Shown here: one piece after another, positions 27,926 through 40,515 of the stretch
How positions within the stretch are numbered: the first letter of the stretch is position 1
How the letters are laid out: every line of letters starts with the position of its first letter
Assembly (NCBI RefSeq): GCF_007644105.1
Contig: NZ_VFAC01000017.1
Location: 23,292 to 87,291 of the forward strand
Source of the DNA: Elioraea rosea
GTDB taxonomy: Bacteria > Pseudomonadota > Alphaproteobacteria > Acetobacterales > Acetobacteraceae
Length of the DNA: 64,000 bases
Reading direction: 5' to 3'
Program-made: the position numbers and the translations under genes
The notes under the pieces: model-generated
What the model saw: only the letters and a program-made list of their open reading frames with translations
Databases searched by the model: none
What the model was told of the DNA's origin: nothing

Positions 27926-28900
27926 ATGCCCCATGTCCTCTGCCTGCGCGCGATCCACCCGGATGCGATCGCGCTGATGAAGGCCGCGCCCGGCGTCACG
28001 GTCGAGGTGCTCGACCCCGTGACGCCCGAGGCGCTTGAGGCCCGCATCGGCGAGGCGGACGCCATCACTGTCCGGCTCGCCAGGATCGACGCGCCGCTGA
28101 TCGCCAAGGGCAAGAAGCTGAAGATCGTCGCGCGCCACGGCGTCGGCTACGACGCGGTGGACGTTCCCGCGCTCACCGCGCGCGGCATTCCACTGACCAT
28201 CACCCCGGAGGCCAACGCGGGAAGCGTTGCCGAGCACGCGCTGATGCTGATGCTCGCCTGCGCGCGCCGCGTCACCGGCTACGATCAGAGGCTGCGCGAG
28301 CTCGCCTGGGGGCTGGTGCCCGACATGCCGACGGTCGACCTCGCCGGCCGCTCGGTGCTCATCATCGGGTTCGGTCGCATCGGCACGAGGGTGGCGAAGC
28401 TCTGCTCCGCCTTCGGGATGCGCGTCTCGGTGATCGACCCGGCCGTGCCGTGGAACACGATCAAGGGCCTCGGCTACACGCCGGTCGAGGACCTCCGCAC
28501 GGCGCTCGCGGAAGCCGACGTGGTGACGCTGCACATCCCCGGCTCCGCCGAGAACAGGGGCATCGTCGATGCCCAGTTCCTCGGCGCGATGAAGCCCGGC
28601 GCGATGCTGATCAACACCGCGCGCGGAACGCTCGTCGACGAGCCCGCTCTGGCGGGCGCGCTCAGGGCTGGGCGCGTCTCCGCCGCGGGGCTCGACGTGT
28701 TCGTCGAGGAACCGGCCGTGGCGACCAACCCGCTCTTGAAGCTTCCCAACGTCATCGGCACGCCGCATTCCGCCGCCGGAACCGAGGAGGGCATGCGGCG
28801 CATGGCGATGAGCTGCGCCGAAAGCATCCTCGCCTGCTTCGCGGGCACGCTCGACCCGCATGTGGTCGTCAACCCCGAGGTGCTTCGGCGCAACGCGTGA
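27926..28900 (+). CDS. D-isomer-specific 2-hydroxyacid dehydrogenase (SerA-like), copy 2
   Basis: 324 residues, paralogous to the gene ending 12 nt upstream. Shared landmarks: MPHVL at the start, ARHGVGYDAVDVPALTARGI, IIGFGRIGTRVAKLCSAFGM, NTARGTLVDEPALAGALRAG, VEEPAVATNPLL, TPHSAAGTEE and the closing VNPEVLRRNA. All catalytic residues (Arg, Glu, His) are kept. The two probably arose by tandem duplication and may have diverged in substrate or form a heteromer. The stop overlaps the next ATG by one base (TGATG). Confidence 0.87.
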   Translation: MPHVLCLRAIHPDAIALMKAAPGVTVEVLDPVTPEALEARIGEADAITVRLARIDAPLIAKGKKLKIVARHGVGYDAVDVPALTARGIPLTITPEANAGSVAEHALMLMLACARRVTGYDQRLRELAWGLVPDMPTVDLAGRSVLIIGFGRIGTRVAKLCSAFGMRVSVIDPAVPWNTIKGLGYTPVEDLRTALAEADVVTLHIPGSAENRGIVDAQFLGAMKPGAMLINTARGTLVDEPALAGALRAGRVSAAGLDVFVEEPAVATNPLLKLPNVIGTPHSAAGTEEGMRRMAMSCAESILACFAGTLDPHVVVNPEVLRRNA

Positions 28901-29178
28901 TGCTCTACCGCGCGCTCCTCGGCATCGATCTTGCCGCCGCAGCGGTCGCGCTGTTCTTCTTCCTCTGGGGGCTCACCGACGGAACCGCGCTCTATGCGCC
29001 GGGAGCGTGGTTCCTTCTTCTCGGCGGCATCGCCGCGGTCATCGGCGGCGGGATCGCGCTTCGCCGCGCCGGCCGGCCCGGGCTTGCGAGCGCTGTGCTG
29101 TCCCTGCTCGCGATTCCTGCGGTCGGCTACGTCGTGTTCTTCGGAATGCTGATCATTCTGAACCCGCGCTGGAACTGA
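28900..29178 (+). CDS. Small membrane protein of unknown function
   Basis: ATG at 28900 overlaps the preceding stop by one base; 92 residues. Three hydrophobic stretches (LLGIDLAAAAVALFFFLWGL, FLLLGGIAAVIGGGIALRR, SLLAIPAVGYVVFFGMLIIL) suggest three membrane helices with a short basic loop. No known domain was recognised. Tight coupling to the dehydrogenase pair is the only functional hint. Confidence 0.7.
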   Translation: MLYRALLGIDLAAAAVALFFFLWGLTDGTALYAPGAWFLLLGGIAAVIGGGIALRRAGRPGLASAVLSLLAIPAVGYVVFFGMLIILNPRWN

Positions 29179-29266
29179 AGGCCGCCCTCAAGACCGCTCC
29201 GCTCCGGTTCTCGGAACCCGCGCCATCCAGGCCACGGCAGCGCAGTCTCAGGCAGGCTTCGGGTTG

Positions 29267-30118
29267 TCAGCGCCCGAGCGACAGCCCCTCGAGCCAGGCG
29301 CGGGCGAGGGAAGCGGGCTGTTCCCAGCCCGCATCGATCATCATCGCGTGCCCGATGCGCTCGAGCATCGCGCGGTCGGCGCCGTGGAACCAGGCGGTGC
29401 GCATCACGGCGTCCTGCGGCACGAGCGGGTCGGCCTTTGCGCCGAGCACGAGCATCGGCACGCCGAGAAGCCGCGCCGAGCCGACGGGGCGCGGCCACTG
29501 CGCCTCTGCCAGGGCGCGCAGGCTTTCGGGCTGCATGCGCGAGAGAAGCGAGCCCGCGCGCGCGTCATCCAGCGTTTCGCTGAAGAGGGCATGGCGAAGC
29601 CGCTCGGGGGGCTTCGTGTCGGGCGAGAGGAAGGGCATGCGCGCCACCTCCTGCCACAGCATCGGGTCAGTGAAGGCGAGGCGCACATTGGCGCCAGCGA
29701 GCCCTTCCGCCGGCACAGGCGCCATCAGCACCATCGCGCGGATGCGCGGGTCGCCGAGCAGCATCTGCGCGACGAGCGCGCCGAGCGAATGCGCGACGAT
29801 GACGATGGGGCCCTCGAGCGATGCCATCGCGGTCCGCGCATCGATCAGGTAGTCGAGCAGCCCCCAGGTGTGGAGAAGCCCCCGACCGTAGGAGGCGCCA
29901 TGGCCGCGGAACGACACGGCCGCTGTGCGCCAGCCGGATGACGCAAGGGCCGGCATCAGATGCTCGGCCCAGATCCAGGCGCCGGCGGCGGCGCCGTGCA
30001 GGAAGAGAACCGTGGCCGGCCGTTCGTCCTCGGGCCCCGAGAGAAGGAGCTCGAGCCCGTCACCCTGCGCGTCCGCCGGCTTGTCCCGGCGGGGAAAGGC
30101 GACGACCTGGCCGGCCAC
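29267..30118 (-). CDS. Alpha/beta-hydrolase fold protein
   Basis: GTG at 30118 preceded by GGAGG at a 4-nt spacing, 283 residues. An upstream in-frame ATG at 30172 would run into ilvC by 43 nt and looks less likely. Fold motifs: TVLFLHGAAAGAWIWAEHL (oxyanion HG), nucleophile elbow IVAHSLGALVAQ (Ser), acid in LGAKADPLVP and His in RIGHAMMID. Probable serine esterase or lipase-type hydrolase with unknown substrate. It begins 11 nt after ilvC on the same strand, so it may be the last gene of the ilv transcript. Confidence 0.8.
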   Translation of the reverse strand: MAGQVVAFPRRDKPADAQGDGLELLLSGPEDERPATVLFLHGAAAGAWIWAEHLMPALASSGWRTAAVSFRGHGASYGRGLLHTWGLLDYLIDARTAMASLEGPIVIVAHSLGALVAQMLLGDPRIRAMVLMAPVPAEGLAGANVRLAFTDPMLWQEVARMPFLSPDTKPPERLRHALFSETLDDARAGSLLSRMQPESLRALAEAQWPRPVGSARLLGVPMLVLGAKADPLVPQDAVMRTAWFHGADRAMLERIGHAMMIDAGWEQPASLARAWLEGLSLGR

Positions 30119-30129
30119 GGATCCTCCGA

Positions 30130-31791
<1,662 letters not shown>

Positions 31792-31827
31792 TCACCAAGG
31801 AAAGAGAACCTGCCCCGCCCGAGCCGG

Positions 31828-33636
<1,809 letters not shown>

Positions 33637-33737
33637 GATGCTGGTTCTTCCCCGTTCGCCTGCGCACGTGCCGTGGCGGCGCGCCACGAGCACGAACGGC
33701 GGCCGCGGGTCATCGCCGAGGCCACCGTCGGGCGCAT

Positions 33738-34736
33738 CTAGGCGTGATTGATGCGGTGCGTCAACCGGTTTCTGTCAATAAACGCAAACAAATCCGCCAT
33801 TTCCTGTTCCGAAAGTTGCGTCAGACCTGCGAAGCGCGCATGGATCGTATGCATCGCCGTTTGCGGCACGACCTCCTGGTGCCGGAACCACGTGTCCTGC
33901 CGCTTGGCATACTGCCGCACCATCGCCTGGCCCTCGGCGATCGCCTGCGCGAGCGGGATGCGCCCGGCGAGCGCGGCGGCGAGGTTCGGCACGCCATGCG
34001 CCTTCATCGCCGGCAGCGCGGGGTCGAGCCGACGCGCGGCGAGTGCGCGCACCTCCTCGAGCGCACCGGCCTCGATCATGGCGAGGAACCGAGCATCGAT
34101 CGCGGCCCGCAGCTCGGCGCGCGGCGGCTTCAGGAGGATCATCGCGAACCGGTAGGGCGCGGGCGGCTCGCGCGCCTCGCGCCACCAGGCGGCGAGGCCT
34201 CGGCCCGTCGCTGCTAGAACCTCCCAGGCGCGGATCACGCGCTGGCTGTCTCCAGGCTCGAGGCGGGCGGCCGTCTCCGGGTCTGCCGCGGCAAGGCGGG
34301 CATGCAGCGCCTCTGCGCCGATCTCTGCCTCGAGCGTCCGTGCCGCGCCGCGCACATCGTCCGGGATGGCGGGCAGGGCGCCGATGCCGTTGGCGAGCGC
34401 GGCGAGCCAGAGCCCCGTGCCACCGCAGAGGACGGGAACGCGCCCCTGTTCCGTGACCTGCCGCATGGAGGCGAGCGCCTCGCGCCGCCACCAGCCTGCC
34501 GAGGCGGGCTCGGCCGCATCGCGCACGCCGTACAGGAGATGCGGCACGCGCGCCTCCTCCTCCGCCGTCGGCCTCGCGGTCAGGATCCGCAGGTCGCGGT
34601 AGACCTGCATGGAATCGGCGTTGATCACCGCCCCGCCGAGCCGCTCGGCGAGTGCGAGCGCGAGCGCCGACTTGCCGCTTGCGGTCGGCCCCGCGACGAT
34701 CAGCGCGGGCGGGGTGTCGTCGTCTTGCGCGCTCAT
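33738..34736 (-). CDS. miaA: tRNA dimethylallyltransferase
   Basis: 332 residues. P-loop VAGPTASGKSALALALAERL at residue ~13, then AVINADSMQVYRDLRILTA, GGTGLWLAAL and QYAKRQDTWFRHQ, all MiaA hallmarks. It adds dimethylallyl to A37 of tRNAs reading UNN codons. It lies upstream of ilvB on the same strand and is divergent from serB, with only 23 bp between the start codons. A short C-terminal extension follows the catalytic core. Confidence 0.94.
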   Translation of the reverse strand: MSAQDDDTPPALIVAGPTASGKSALALALAERLGGAVINADSMQVYRDLRILTARPTAEEEARVPHLLYGVRDAAEPASAGWWRREALASMRQVTEQGRVPVLCGGTGLWLAALANGIGALPAIPDDVRGAARTLEAEIGAEALHARLAAADPETAARLEPGDSQRVIRAWEVLAATGRGLAAWWREAREPPAPYRFAMILLKPPRAELRAAIDARFLAMIEAGALEEVRALAARRLDPALPAMKAHGVPNLAAALAGRIPLAQAIAEGQAMVRQYAKRQDTWFRHQEVVPQTAMHTIHARFAGLTQLSEQEMADLFAFIDRNRLTHRINHA

Positions 34737-34759
34737 GAAGCTGCCGCCATGGTCCGGCC

Positions 34760-35662
34760 ATGGAGCATGTACTGACCGTCATCGCGCCGCCAGGCAGCGG
34801 CACGCTGTCCCGCGCCCGGCTCGACTGCGCGCGCGAGGCCATCCGCGCGCTCGGCGCCGTCGCCGCCACGCCGCGCTGGCTGAAGGAGGGCGAGGCGGCC
34901 GACATCCCCTTCGAGGACATCGCGCCCGACGCGGCGGAGGCGGCCGCTCGGCAGGCGCTCGCCGGCGAAGCGCTCGACCTCGTCTCGCAGGCCGCAACCG
35001 GGCGGCGGAAGAAGCTTCTCGTCGCCGACATGGACAGCACGATCGTGGTCGGCGAGACGCTCGACGAGCTCGCCGGGCTCGCCGGGCTGAAGGAGCGCAT
35101 CGCCGCGATCACCGCCCGCGCGATGAATGGCGAGCTCGATTTCACCGCGGCGCTGCGCGAGCGTGTGGCGATGCTGAAAGGCCTTCCCGAGAGCGCGCTC
35201 GCCGAGACGCATGCGCGGATCGCCCCGATGCCGGGTGCTGCGACGCTCGTGGCGACGATGCGCGGGCACGGCGCCTACGCAGCGCTGGTCTCGGGCGGAT
35301 TCCGCTACTTCACCGGCCGAGTCGCCGCCTCGCTCGGCTTCGACATGGACCAGGGCAACGAGCTGATCATCGAGGAGGGAACGCTCGCAGGCCGCGTGGC
35401 CGAGCCGATCCTCGACAAGGATGCTAAGCTCGCCACCCTTCGCCACCTCGCCGCCGCGAAGGGCCTGCCGCTGGCCGCGGCGCTCGCCGTCGGCGACGGG
35501 GCGAACGACCTGCCGATGCTGCAGGCCGCGGGGCTCGGCGTCGCCTACCGCGCCAAGCCCGTGGTCGCAGCCGCCGCGCGCGTGCGCATCGACCATGGTG
35601 ATCTGACCGCGCTTCTCTGGGCGCAGGGCTATACGGCGGGAGAGATCGTCGCGCAGCCGTGA
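34760..35662 (+). CDS. serB: Phosphoserine phosphatase
   Basis: 300 residues. An N-terminal ~75-residue ACT-like region precedes a HAD phosphatase: motif I VADMDSTIVVGETLDELA (Asp nucleophile and acid), motif II LVSGGFRYFTGR, motif III/IV LDKDAK and VGDGANDLPMLQAAG. It removes phosphate from L-phosphoserine, the last step of serine synthesis. Two SerA-like dehydrogenases are encoded 7 kb away, but neither has the standard SerA regulatory domain. The start is divergent from miaA by 23 bp. Confidence 0.95.
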   Translation: MEHVLTVIAPPGSGTLSRARLDCAREAIRALGAVAATPRWLKEGEAADIPFEDIAPDAAEAAARQALAGEALDLVSQAATGRRKKLLVADMDSTIVVGETLDELAGLAGLKERIAAITARAMNGELDFTAALRERVAMLKGLPESALAETHARIAPMPGAATLVATMRGHGAYAALVSGGFRYFTGRVAASLGFDMDQGNELIIEEGTLAGRVAEPILDKDAKLATLRHLAAAKGLPLAAALAVGDGANDLPMLQAAGLGVAYRAKPVVAAAARVRIDHGDLTALLWAQGYTAGEIVAQP

Positions 35663-35728
35663 TGGGATCGGCAGGTCGCGTCGCTGTCGAATCGGTTCTA
35701 CCGTGGTCCTGTCGGAGAACCGGCGAGG

Positions 35729-36448
35729 ATGCCTGGCATGTTTGGTTTCGGTCTGGGCGATCGCGTTGCGCGGTTGTTCCGTAGCCGGATAGACCGGCTG
35801 ATCGCCGCCGTCCGCGCCGACGGTCTCACCTATCTCGGCGAGGACCGGTTCTCCGTTCTGCGCGGCGCGCTTGCCGAAGTCGACGCCGCCCGGGTCAAGG
35901 GAGACGTGGTCGAGGCCGGCGTTGCGGCGGGCGGCTCTGCGATCGTGCTCGCAAGGCTTGCCCGGCCCAGGCGACGCTTCGCCGGTTTCGACCTCTTCGG
36001 CATGATCCCGCCCCCCGGGGAGATGGACCCGTCCGAGGCGCATCAGCGCCACGCCGTGATCCGGGAGGGCCGTAGCGAAGGCCTCGCGGGCCGCCCCTAT
36101 TACGGGTACGTCAACGACCTGTTCGGCGAGGTCACGACCGCGTTCGCCCGGCATGGCCTGCCCGTCGATGGCAGCGGCATCAGGCTCGTGCGGGGGCTCT
36201 TCAGCGACACGATGCCGGGAGAGCTCCCCGCGACCGTCGCCTTCGCCCATATCGACTGCGACTGGTACGATCCCGTCCTGCTCGTGCTGAGATCGCTCGC
36301 GCCGAGGATGCCCGCGGGAGGTCGCATCGTTCTGGACGACTTCAACGACTTCGGCGGCTGCGCGAAGGCCGTCGCGGCCTTCCTCGCCGAAGACCCGCGC
36401 TTCGCGCTCGTGCGCTCGACCCCGACGGGGGTGCTCGCCCGGGGCTGA
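35729..36448 (+). CDS. TylF/MycF-type class I SAM-dependent methyltransferase
   Basis: 239 residues; a second ATG at 35738 is better spaced from GAGG and is an alternative start. SAM-binding region VVEAGVAAGGSAIVLARLA near residue 55 and GFDLFGMIPPPGEMDPSEAH. AFAHIDCDWYDPVLLVLRSL and GGRIVLDDFNDFGGCAKAV provide the Mg-binding aspartates of macrocin O-methyltransferase relatives. Such enzymes O-methylate sugars, often in glycan or natural-product pathways. No glycan genes surround it, so the acceptor is unknown. Confidence 0.75.
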   Translation: MPGMFGFGLGDRVARLFRSRIDRLIAAVRADGLTYLGEDRFSVLRGALAEVDAARVKGDVVEAGVAAGGSAIVLARLARPRRRFAGFDLFGMIPPPGEMDPSEAHQRHAVIREGRSEGLAGRPYYGYVNDLFGEVTTAFARHGLPVDGSGIRLVRGLFSDTMPGELPATVAFAHIDCDWYDPVLLVLRSLAPRMPAGGRIVLDDFNDFGGCAKAVAAFLAEDPRFALVRSTPTGVLARG

Positions 36449-36454
36449 GCCGGA

Positions 36455-36476
36455 GGGGCGGCGCTGCCGCCGCCCC
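36455..36476. terminator. GC-rich hairpin between convergent genes
   Basis: Stem GGGGCGGCG / CGCCGCCCC (9 bp, perfect) with a CTGC loop, 6 nt after the methyltransferase stop and 30 nt from the degP stop on the other strand. It has no T run on either side. Its position between two converging genes suggests a bidirectional terminator. Confidence 0.55.
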
Positions 36477-36506
36477 GTCCCGCTAGGGTCGCTGCGCCTC
36501 GGTCCC

Positions 36507-38021
36507 TCAGCCAGGCGCGCGGCCGGTCGCCGGCGCGGCAGGCAGCGGCACCCAGCGGAGCCCCTGCTGGCCCTCGATGAGGATCAGCACGTTGCGCCGG
36601 CCGGCCTGGCGGGCACGGTCCACCCGCTCCTGCACCTCGGCGGGCGTCGCCACCGCCTCCTGCTGCACCTCGACGATCACGTCGCCGGGCCGCACGCCAC
36701 GCTCTGCGGCGGGGCTGTTCGGCAGCACCTCGACAACCACGACGCCCTTGGCCTCCGTGCTCAGGCTGAAACGCTCGCGCATCTCCGGCGTGATCGACGA
36801 GACGCGGAGCCCGAACCCAGCGATCTCGACCGGGCGGCCGCCCCTGTCCTGCGGCCCCGGCGTGGCCGCGGCCTGCTGCGTCTCCTCCGGAAGCTCGCCC
36901 ACCGTCGCGGTCAGTGTCTGCTCGCGGCCGGAGCGCCAGACGATCACGGGCACCTGCTTGCCGATCGGCGTCTCGGCGACGACGCGCGGCAAGGTCCGCA
37001 TCTCGCGGATGTCGGTGCCGTCGAACTTCAGGACGATGTCGCCGTTCTGCAGGCGCGCGCGGTCGGCCGGGCCTCCCTCGTTCACCCCGGCGACGAGCGC
37101 GCCGCGCGGGCCGCCAGAGAGCCCGACGCTCTCGGCGATCTCGTCCGTCACCTGCTGGATGCGCACGCCGAGCCAGCCGCGGCGGGCGCGCCCGAACTCG
37201 CGAAGCTGGGTGACGACGTTCGTTGCGATGTTCGACGGGATGGCGAAGCCGATGCCGATCGACCCCCCAGTCGGGGAGAAGATCGCCGTGTTGATGCCGA
37301 CGACCTCGCCGGCCATGTTGAACAGCGGCCCGCCCGAGTTGCCGCGGTTGATCGCGGCATCGGTCTGGATGAAGTCGTCATAGGGGCCGATGCGGATGTC
37401 GCGGCCGCGGGCCGAGACGATGCCGGCGGTCACGGAGCCGCCGAGCCCGAACGGGTTGCCGATCGCCACCACCCAGTCGCCGATCCGGGACGTGTCGCTG
37501 TTGCCGAAGCGGACCGTCGGCAGCGCGCGCTCGCTCTTGACGCGGATCAGGGCGAGGTCGGTGCGCTGGTCGCGGCCGACGATCTCGGCGCGCAGGGTGG
37601 TGTTGTCGGTCAGCACCACGTTCACTTCGTCGGCGCCATCGATCACGTGGTTGTTGGTGACGACGTAGCCCTCGCCGTTCGAGTACTCGATGATGAAGCC
37701 CGAGCCGAGGCTCTGTGCCCGGCGGGGTCGCTGGGGCTGTTGCGGCTGGCCCTGGCGCTGCTGGCGGTCGAAGAACTCCCGGAAGAACTCCTCGAAGGGC
37801 GAGCCGGGCGGGAATTGCGGCACGTCCGGGCCCTGACGGTCGCCGCGCGCCTGCACGGTCTGCGTCGTCTGGATGTTGACCACCGATGGCAGAAGCCGCT
37901 CGGCGAGATCGGCGAAGCTTTCGGGCGCGGACCGCGCCACGACGGGCGCGGGCAGCACGACCGGTGCTGCCATCAGGCCGATCGCCACGAGGGCGACCGC
38001 GGGACGGAAAGAGAAGCGCAT
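36507..38021 (-). CDS. degP: Periplasmic Do-family serine protease/chaperone (DegP/HtrA)
   Basis: ATG at 38021 (AGGA a few bases upstream; an ATG six bases earlier is possible), 504 residues. Signal peptide to about PAPVVARS, then a Gln/Arg/Pro-rich linker (RQQRQGQPQQPQRPRRA). Trypsin-like triad: His in VVTNNHVIDGA, Asp in RTDLALIRV, Ser in NRGNSGGPLFN. Two PDZ domains follow (~residues 285-375 and 405-490). It degrades or refolds envelope proteins. It lies downstream of hflKC and DUF2065 on the same strand, forming an envelope quality-control cluster. Confidence 0.95.
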   Translation of the reverse strand: MRFSFRPAVALVAIGLMAAPVVLPAPVVARSAPESFADLAERLLPSVVNIQTTQTVQARGDRQGPDVPQFPPGSPFEEFFREFFDRQQRQGQPQQPQRPRRAQSLGSGFIIEYSNGEGYVVTNNHVIDGADEVNVVLTDNTTLRAEIVGRDQRTDLALIRVKSERALPTVRFGNSDTSRIGDWVVAIGNPFGLGGSVTAGIVSARGRDIRIGPYDDFIQTDAAINRGNSGGPLFNMAGEVVGINTAIFSPTGGSIGIGFAIPSNIATNVVTQLREFGRARRGWLGVRIQQVTDEIAESVGLSGGPRGALVAGVNEGGPADRARLQNGDIVLKFDGTDIREMRTLPRVVAETPIGKQVPVIVWRSGREQTLTATVGELPEETQQAAATPGPQDRGGRPVEIAGFGLRVSSITPEMRERFSLSTEAKGVVVVEVLPNSPAAERGVRPGDVIVEVQQEAVATPAEVQERVDRARQAGRRNVLILIEGQQGLRWVPLPAAPATGRAPG

Positions 38022-38180
38022 GGGCATCCTGCCTGGTTCGAAGGCCAAGGTCGAAAAGGGGTGATCGTTACCGGGGCGCGGTCTCACCGCGTCCTCATCA
38101 CCGCTGCTCACAGTATGGGGTCGATCCGGCGCAACCGGAAGCGCGGCCGCCTGGCTCTCCCGGGTTTCTGATGTGGGAGC

Positions 38181-38375
38181 TCACTCCAGCGCCAGGGCGG
38201 CAAGTGCCGCAGCCCCGATCGCCACGACCGCGAGGCCGAGCAATCGGACGGCGCCGTCCGGAAGTGCGGCGGCGGAGGCGAGCATCCGGCGCGCCTCGCC
38301 TGGAGCGAAAAGATAGAAAAGGCCCTCGGCCACGATCACGAGGCCGAGGGCCAGAAGAATGGAAGCCTGCGTCAT
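38181..38375 (-). CDS. DUF2065 small inner-membrane protein (YjeT-like)
   Basis: 64 residues with two hydrophobic helices: ILLALGLVIVAEGLFYLFAP and LLGLAVVAIGAAALAALA. The pattern EGLxYxxxPxxxRRMLxxxxxLPDxxLRxxGL fits DUF2065. Its place just after hflC is conserved in many proteobacteria, including E. coli yjeT. Function unknown; a role with HflKC is suggested only by location. Confidence 0.85.
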   Translation of the reverse strand: MTQASILLALGLVIVAEGLFYLFAPGEARRMLASAAALPDGAVRLLGLAVVAIGAAALAALALE

Positions 38376-38416
38376 CCCGCCGGCCCAAGGCGCCGGGTGG
38401 GCAGCGCGGGGTGGCC

Positions 38417-39316
38417 TCAGCGCACCCCGGCGGCCCGCACGTCCTGCGGGATGTCCTTGAAGAAGCGGAAGAACTCGCTGTCCGGCGTCAGCACGAGGCG
38501 GCCGCCCTCGGCGCCCTCGCCGAACGCCTCGCGATAGGCCTGCATGCTCCGCCAGAAGGCGAAGAACTGGCTGTCGCGCTGGAACGCGTCCGCGAGGATG
38601 CGGATGCTCTCCTGCTCGCCCTGGCCTCGGAGGATGTCGGCCTGGGCCTGCGCCTCGGCGAGGATGACGGTCCGCTCGCGCTCGGCGCCGGCGCGCACGC
38701 GGGTGGCCACCTCGGCGCCCTCTGCGCGCGCCTCGCGGGCCACACGCTCACGCTCGGACTGCATCCGGTTGAGAATGGCCTGCGTGTTCTCTTCCGGCAG
38801 GTCGGCGCGGCGGATGCGCACGTCCTCGATCTCGATGCCGAAGCGGCGCGCCTCGGTGTTCACCTGCTCGGCGATGCTCCCCATGATCCGGCCGCGATCG
38901 GCCGAGAGCACGGCGAGCAGCGGCTCGTTGCCGAGCACGCGGCGCAGTGCCGAGGTCACGATCGAGGAGAGGCGCGCGCGGATCGCGTCCTCGCCGAACC
39001 CGACCGTCTGGTAGTACTGCAGCGGGTCGGTGATGCGGAACCGCGTGAAGGCGTCGACGATCAGTCGGCGCTGGTCGCTGAGAATGACCTCCTCGCCAGG
39101 CATGTTGTAGTCGAGCAGGCGCCGGTCGAAGCTGATCGTGCTCTGCACGATCGGCAGCTTCGCGTTCAGCCCCGGCTCGGTGATCACCCGCACGGGCTTG
39201 CCGAACTGCACCACCAGGACCTGCTGCGTCTGGTGGACGGTGAACAGCGTGGAGAAGAGGATGAAGGCGGCGGCCGCGAGGGCGACGACGCCTCCGATGA
39301 CAAGCTTCTGGTTCAT
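38417..39316 (-). CDS. hflC: Membrane protease modulator HflC (SPFH/prohibitin family)
   Basis: 299 residues. One N-terminal membrane anchor (IGGVVALAAAAFILFSTLF), an SPFH domain (QQVLVVQFGKPVRVITEPG), then a long Glu/Arg/Ala-rich coiled coil (ERVAREARAEGAEVATRVRA). It forms a large ring complex with HflK around FtsH and modulates degradation of membrane proteins. The start overlaps the hflK stop by 4 nt. Confidence 0.96.
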   Translation of the reverse strand: MNQKLVIGGVVALAAAAFILFSTLFTVHQTQQVLVVQFGKPVRVITEPGLNAKLPIVQSTISFDRRLLDYNMPGEEVILSDQRRLIVDAFTRFRITDPLQYYQTVGFGEDAIRARLSSIVTSALRRVLGNEPLLAVLSADRGRIMGSIAEQVNTEARRFGIEIEDVRIRRADLPEENTQAILNRMQSERERVAREARAEGAEVATRVRAGAERERTVILAEAQAQADILRGQGEQESIRILADAFQRDSQFFAFWRSMQAYREAFGEGAEGGRLVLTPDSEFFRFFKDIPQDVRAAGVR

Positions 39317-40515
39317 CGCGATGCTCCCGACGCGCGGGCCGAGGGGGTGGGCTGCGGCCGGTCAACCACCGTGCCGCCAGCCGAACCGGCGCCGGTGTTC
39401 GCCTGGCGTGCCCCGCGGTTCAACTCGTTCAAAGGCAGGAACGGAACGACGTTCTGCACCTTGTCGTCGACCACGATGGTCGGGCTCTGGCGAAGAACCT
39501 CCTCCATCGTCTCGAGATAGAGGCGCAGGCGCGTGATGTCGCGTGCCTCGCTGTAGGCGGTCAGAACCGAGACGAAGCGCTGCGCCTCGCCGTTCGCCCG
39601 GGCGATGCGCCCCTCGCGCTCACCCTGCGCCTCCTGGACGAGACGCTCTGCCTCGCCTCGGGCCCGGGGGATGATGTCGTTACGGAACGCCTCTGCCTCG
39701 TTGCGGAGGCGCTCGCGGTCGGCGTTGGCGCGCTGCACGTCGCGGAACGCGTCGATGACCGCAGGCGGCGGGTCGACCTTCTGCAGCTGCACCTGGGTAA
39801 CCTCGATGCCGGCGCCGTACTGGTCGAGGATCGCCTGCGTGCCGGTGCGCACGGCCTGCTCGATCTGCGCGCGCGCCTCGGTCAGCGCCGGCTGGATCGG
39901 CGTGCGGCCGATCGCCTCGCGCATCACGCTCTCCGCGGCCGACTTCACCGTCTGCTCGGGGTTGCGGATGTTGAAGAGGTACTCGGCGGCGTTGCTGATG
40001 CGCCAAAGCACCGAGAAGTCGATGTCGATGATGTTCTCATCACCGGTGAGCATCATGCTCTCCTCGATGATGTCGCGCGACTGCACGGGGCGCGCCGTCA
40101 CCGGGATGTTCGCGCCCTCCGGGCTGCGGAAGCCGACCTCGATGCGGTTGATGCGGGTGACCCGCGGCGTCAGCACGCTCTCGATCGGCGCGGGCAGCGC
40201 GTAGTTCAGGCCCGGCGCCGTGATGCGGTTGAACGCGCCGAATCGAAGCACGATGCCCTGCTCGTCGGGCTGCACGCGATAGAAGCCCGAAAGCAGCCAG
40301 ATGCCGACGAGGATCACGCCGATGATCGCGAGGCCCTTGCCACCGCCGAAGCCCCGAGGAAGGAACCGGCGGACGAAGTCCTGGCCCTTGCGAAGAAGTT
40401 CGTCGAGATTCGGGGCCTGCGGGAGCTGCGGGCCACCGCCGCCGCCCCACGGGCCGCCTTGACGTCCGCCTCCGCCCCAGGGGCTCCCGCCCCCGCTGTT
40501 GTTGGTCCAGGGCAT
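39313..40515 (-). CDS. hflK: Membrane protease modulator HflK (SPFH/prohibitin family)
   Basis: ATG at 40515, 400 residues. A Gly/Trp-rich cytoplasmic N-terminus (PWTNNSGGGSPWGGGG) is typical of HflK. Then one membrane helix (GLAIIGVILVGIWLLSGFY), the SPFH domain from VQPDEQGIVLRFGAFN, and a coiled coil with RARGEAERLVQEAQGEREGR. Partner of HflC in the FtsH-regulating complex. The 157-bp region before it is shared with the divergent mrp gene and should contain both promoters. Confidence 0.96.
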   Translation of the reverse strand: MPWTNNSGGGSPWGGGGRQGGPWGGGGGPQLPQAPNLDELLRKGQDFVRRFLPRGFGGGKGLAIIGVILVGIWLLSGFYRVQPDEQGIVLRFGAFNRITAPGLNYALPAPIESVLTPRVTRINRIEVGFRSPEGANIPVTARPVQSRDIIEESMMLTGDENIIDIDFSVLWRISNAAEYLFNIRNPEQTVKSAAESVMREAIGRTPIQPALTEARAQIEQAVRTGTQAILDQYGAGIEVTQVQLQKVDPPPAVIDAFRDVQRANADRERLRNEAEAFRNDIIPRARGEAERLVQEAQGEREGRIARANGEAQRFVSVLTAYSEARDITRLRLYLETMEEVLRQSPTIVVDDKVQNVVPFLPLNELNRGARQANTGAGSAGGTVVDRPQPTPSARASGASR

